A stretch of DNA of 64,000 nucleotides. It comes from UBA1479 sp040218445 (GTDB lineage: Bacteria > Pseudomonadota > Alphaproteobacteria > Rhodospirillales > Casp-alpha2). Position numbers and translations under genes: made by a program. Below are positions 31,701 through 34,700 of this stretch, piece after piece (position 1 is the stretch's first letter; every line of letters begins with the position of its first letter). The stretch is from positions 1 to 64,000 of the forward strand of contig JAVJRK010000016.1 in assembly GCA_040218445.1 (NCBI GenBank), given 5' to 3'. Below the pieces are notes generated by a model. The model searched no databases. It saw nothing but the letters and a program-made list of their open reading frames with translations, and was not told the DNA's origin.

Positions 31701-34700
31701 GATTTCCAGCGGAACCGAAATCGCTTCGGACGTTTCGTAAGACCACAAGTCCTGGTTATCGGGATCGTCCGGGTCGACCTGAAGGGAAGTTGCCGAAACC
31801 TCAAGAGCGAAATTCTCGTCGTAATCGTCCGGCAGGGTCAGCTGCACGCCGCCCAGATCGGCCGCTTCGATGGTGAAGGTGCCGTCGCCATTGTCGGTAA
31901 AGGCACCGGACAGGGCCGCCCCCTCGGGCAGCCCGCCGATGGTGAAGGAAGCAACAACTTCGCCGGCTTCGACCGGCGTAGCGTTGAACAGCGCGCCCAC
32001 GTCGATGGCGCCGGCATCTTCGTTAAAGCTCAAACCTTCGGTCGCGGTCACGACCGGTGCTTCCGCGTCAGGAGCCACGGTAACCTTGAAGGTCTGTACA
32101 TTCTGGGCGGTATCCGCCACGCCGTCTTCGGTCGCGACTGATTGCGAGGTCGCGGTCACGGTGATTTCAAAGTCCGCGGCACTATCGGCCGGCGGCTGAA
32201 TGGTCAGGCCTTCGGGCACGACACCGTCGGCGAAGGTGTAGGAACCGCCTTCAACCTCAAGCGGCACACCATCCACCCTCAACACGGCACCTTCCGGAAT
32301 GCCGGACAGAGTGACACTTAGGGTCTCGGTGCCTTCGGCCACGCTGTCGGCCAGGGCCGCGTCGATCGGCAAGGCCACTTCCGTGTCTTCGGTCGCGCTC
32401 ACCGCATCGACGGAAAGGTCGGGCATGGCCGCATCCAACAGATCTTCGACCGTGATGGTCAGATCGCCGAACTGCAGAACCTCGACGTCGATCAGGGTGT
32501 CGTTGCCGTCAATATCGCTACCACCAACACTCAGCTCACCGCTGTCGCTGTCCAGGTTGATGGTGAATTCCTCGAAATTGTCTTCGAACACGGCCGTGTC
32601 CGTGCCTTCACCGCCGATGATGGTGTCATCGCCGGCGCCGCCTTCAAGAACGTCATCCCCACCGCCGCCGGAAAGAAGATCATCCCCCAGGCCGCCGACC
32701 AGCACATTGGCGCCGTCGGAACCGACAATGATGTCGTCGCCGGCACCGCCGATCACGTCTTCAATGCCGTTCAGAAGATCATAATCGTAATCGCCGCTGG
32801 CAGCCGCACCGGCCGCGTCGGCGGCATCAATGTCGCCGTCTCCATCGAAGTCGAACAACGGAACCGCAACACCGGACTGACCAGGGTCATCGGTCAGGTT
32901 CACATAGATCGGGGAATCCGGATCAAGCGCCGAATAATCCACCGTGTCCGTACCCGCGCCGCCGATGAAGGCGTCGGAACCGCCCAGGCCGCCGATAAAG
33001 GTATCGTCGCCGTCTTCGCCGAACACGACGTCGTCACCATCGGTCGTGGTGATTGTGTCGTCGCCGTCACCGGCATAGACCACGGCATCGTCGTCCATGG
33101 TGAAGGTATCGTCGCCGTCGGTCAGCACGTCGCGGTTGACGTCGACATCGATGGTCGCCGTGTTGGTCGCCGTGTCACCGCCCTCGCCTTCGGTCGAGGT
33201 TGCGGTCACGGTCAACTGGAAATCCGTGTCGTAATCGTCGGTGACGCTGACGGAAAGATCGTCCAATTGATCGGGCGTCAGGGTCCAGGTGTCCGTTGCG
33301 GAATCATAGGTGCCGGCAGACAGCGTGGCCCCTTCGGGCACACCGGAAATGGACACAGAGAGAGTCTCGGAGCCGTCCGTATCCGTCAGGGCCGAGGAAA
33401 CATCCAACGGAATGGCATCGCCACGGAAACCGGTCCCTTCGACCGCCGAGCCGACGTTCAGCGTCGGCAGGTCAGCTACGCCATCGACGCCGATGGCAAT
33501 CGTACCCGTGGCCGGATCAGATGTATCCGTCCCGTCCGTCGTGACGACGGAAACACCCAGATCGAAATCAACATCGCTGTCGGCCGGCGGCTCGATCTGC
33601 AGGCCCGCCAGGTCGGCCTCGGTCAGCGTGACCGTGCCGTCTTCATTGACCGTAATCGGTCCACCGTCATTCGACAATTTGGCACCGGCGGGAATACCCG
33701 ACAGCGTGATCTCGGCCGTTTCACTTTCATCGACCTTGGTGATCGAAATCGGCAGGGCAATGGCCGTGTCTTCATCCGTCGTCAGATTCAGGTCGTCAAC
33801 CGTCGCGCCATCGGCATAATCCGGCGGCGTCACCGTCAGGGTCGCGGAATTTTCGGCCGTCGTGCCGTCTTCTTCCGATACCGCCGTAACGGTCAGGTCA
33901 TACGTTTCGTCGGAGCCGATCGGCGACACGATGGTCAGGTCGGACAGGTCCACATCACCCGCAAAGGAAATTGTTTGGCTTACCGGTTGCGGCACTTCGC
34001 CATTCAACAGGCCACCGACCAAACCGACGATATCCTCAATGGTACTGACCAAGTTACCATTACCGTCGTCATACAGCGGCGTCAGCGTCTGCTCGACTCC
34101 ATCCAAAAGAATGACAGCACCGACAGGAATGTCGGAAATGGTGATCGACTGGATTGTCTCCGCACCGTCTTCGTTGCCGGCACCCGAGGCATTGAAATCA
34201 GCCACTGTCGCCGCGATGTTCAGGGGCACTTCCGCGCCGTCGGCAGCCCCCGCCCCGACCGTCAGGTTCGGCACATCGGCGATACCATCGACATCGATCC
34301 CGATTGTCCCGGTCGCCGGATCGGACCGAACGTCTCCGTCAATCGTGACAACGGAAACACCCAGATCGAAATCAACATCGCTGTCGGTCGGCGGTGTGAT
34401 CTGCAAGCCCGCCAAGTCGGCTTCGGTCAGCGTGACCGTGCCGTCTCCGTTAATCGAAATCGGACCATTTGCATTAACGAGAACCGCACCGGCAGGAATG
34501 CCGGACAGCGTAATCTCGGCCGTTTCGCTTTCATCCACCTTGGTGATCGAAATCGGCAGGGCAATGGCCGTGTCTTCATCCGTCGTCAGGTTCAGGTCAC
34601 CCACTTCGGCGCCGTCGGCGACATTGGCAGGGGTAACGCTAAGCGTTTGCGTCGTTTCTGCCGTCGTGCCGTCCTCTTCCGAAACCGCCGAGATGGTCAA

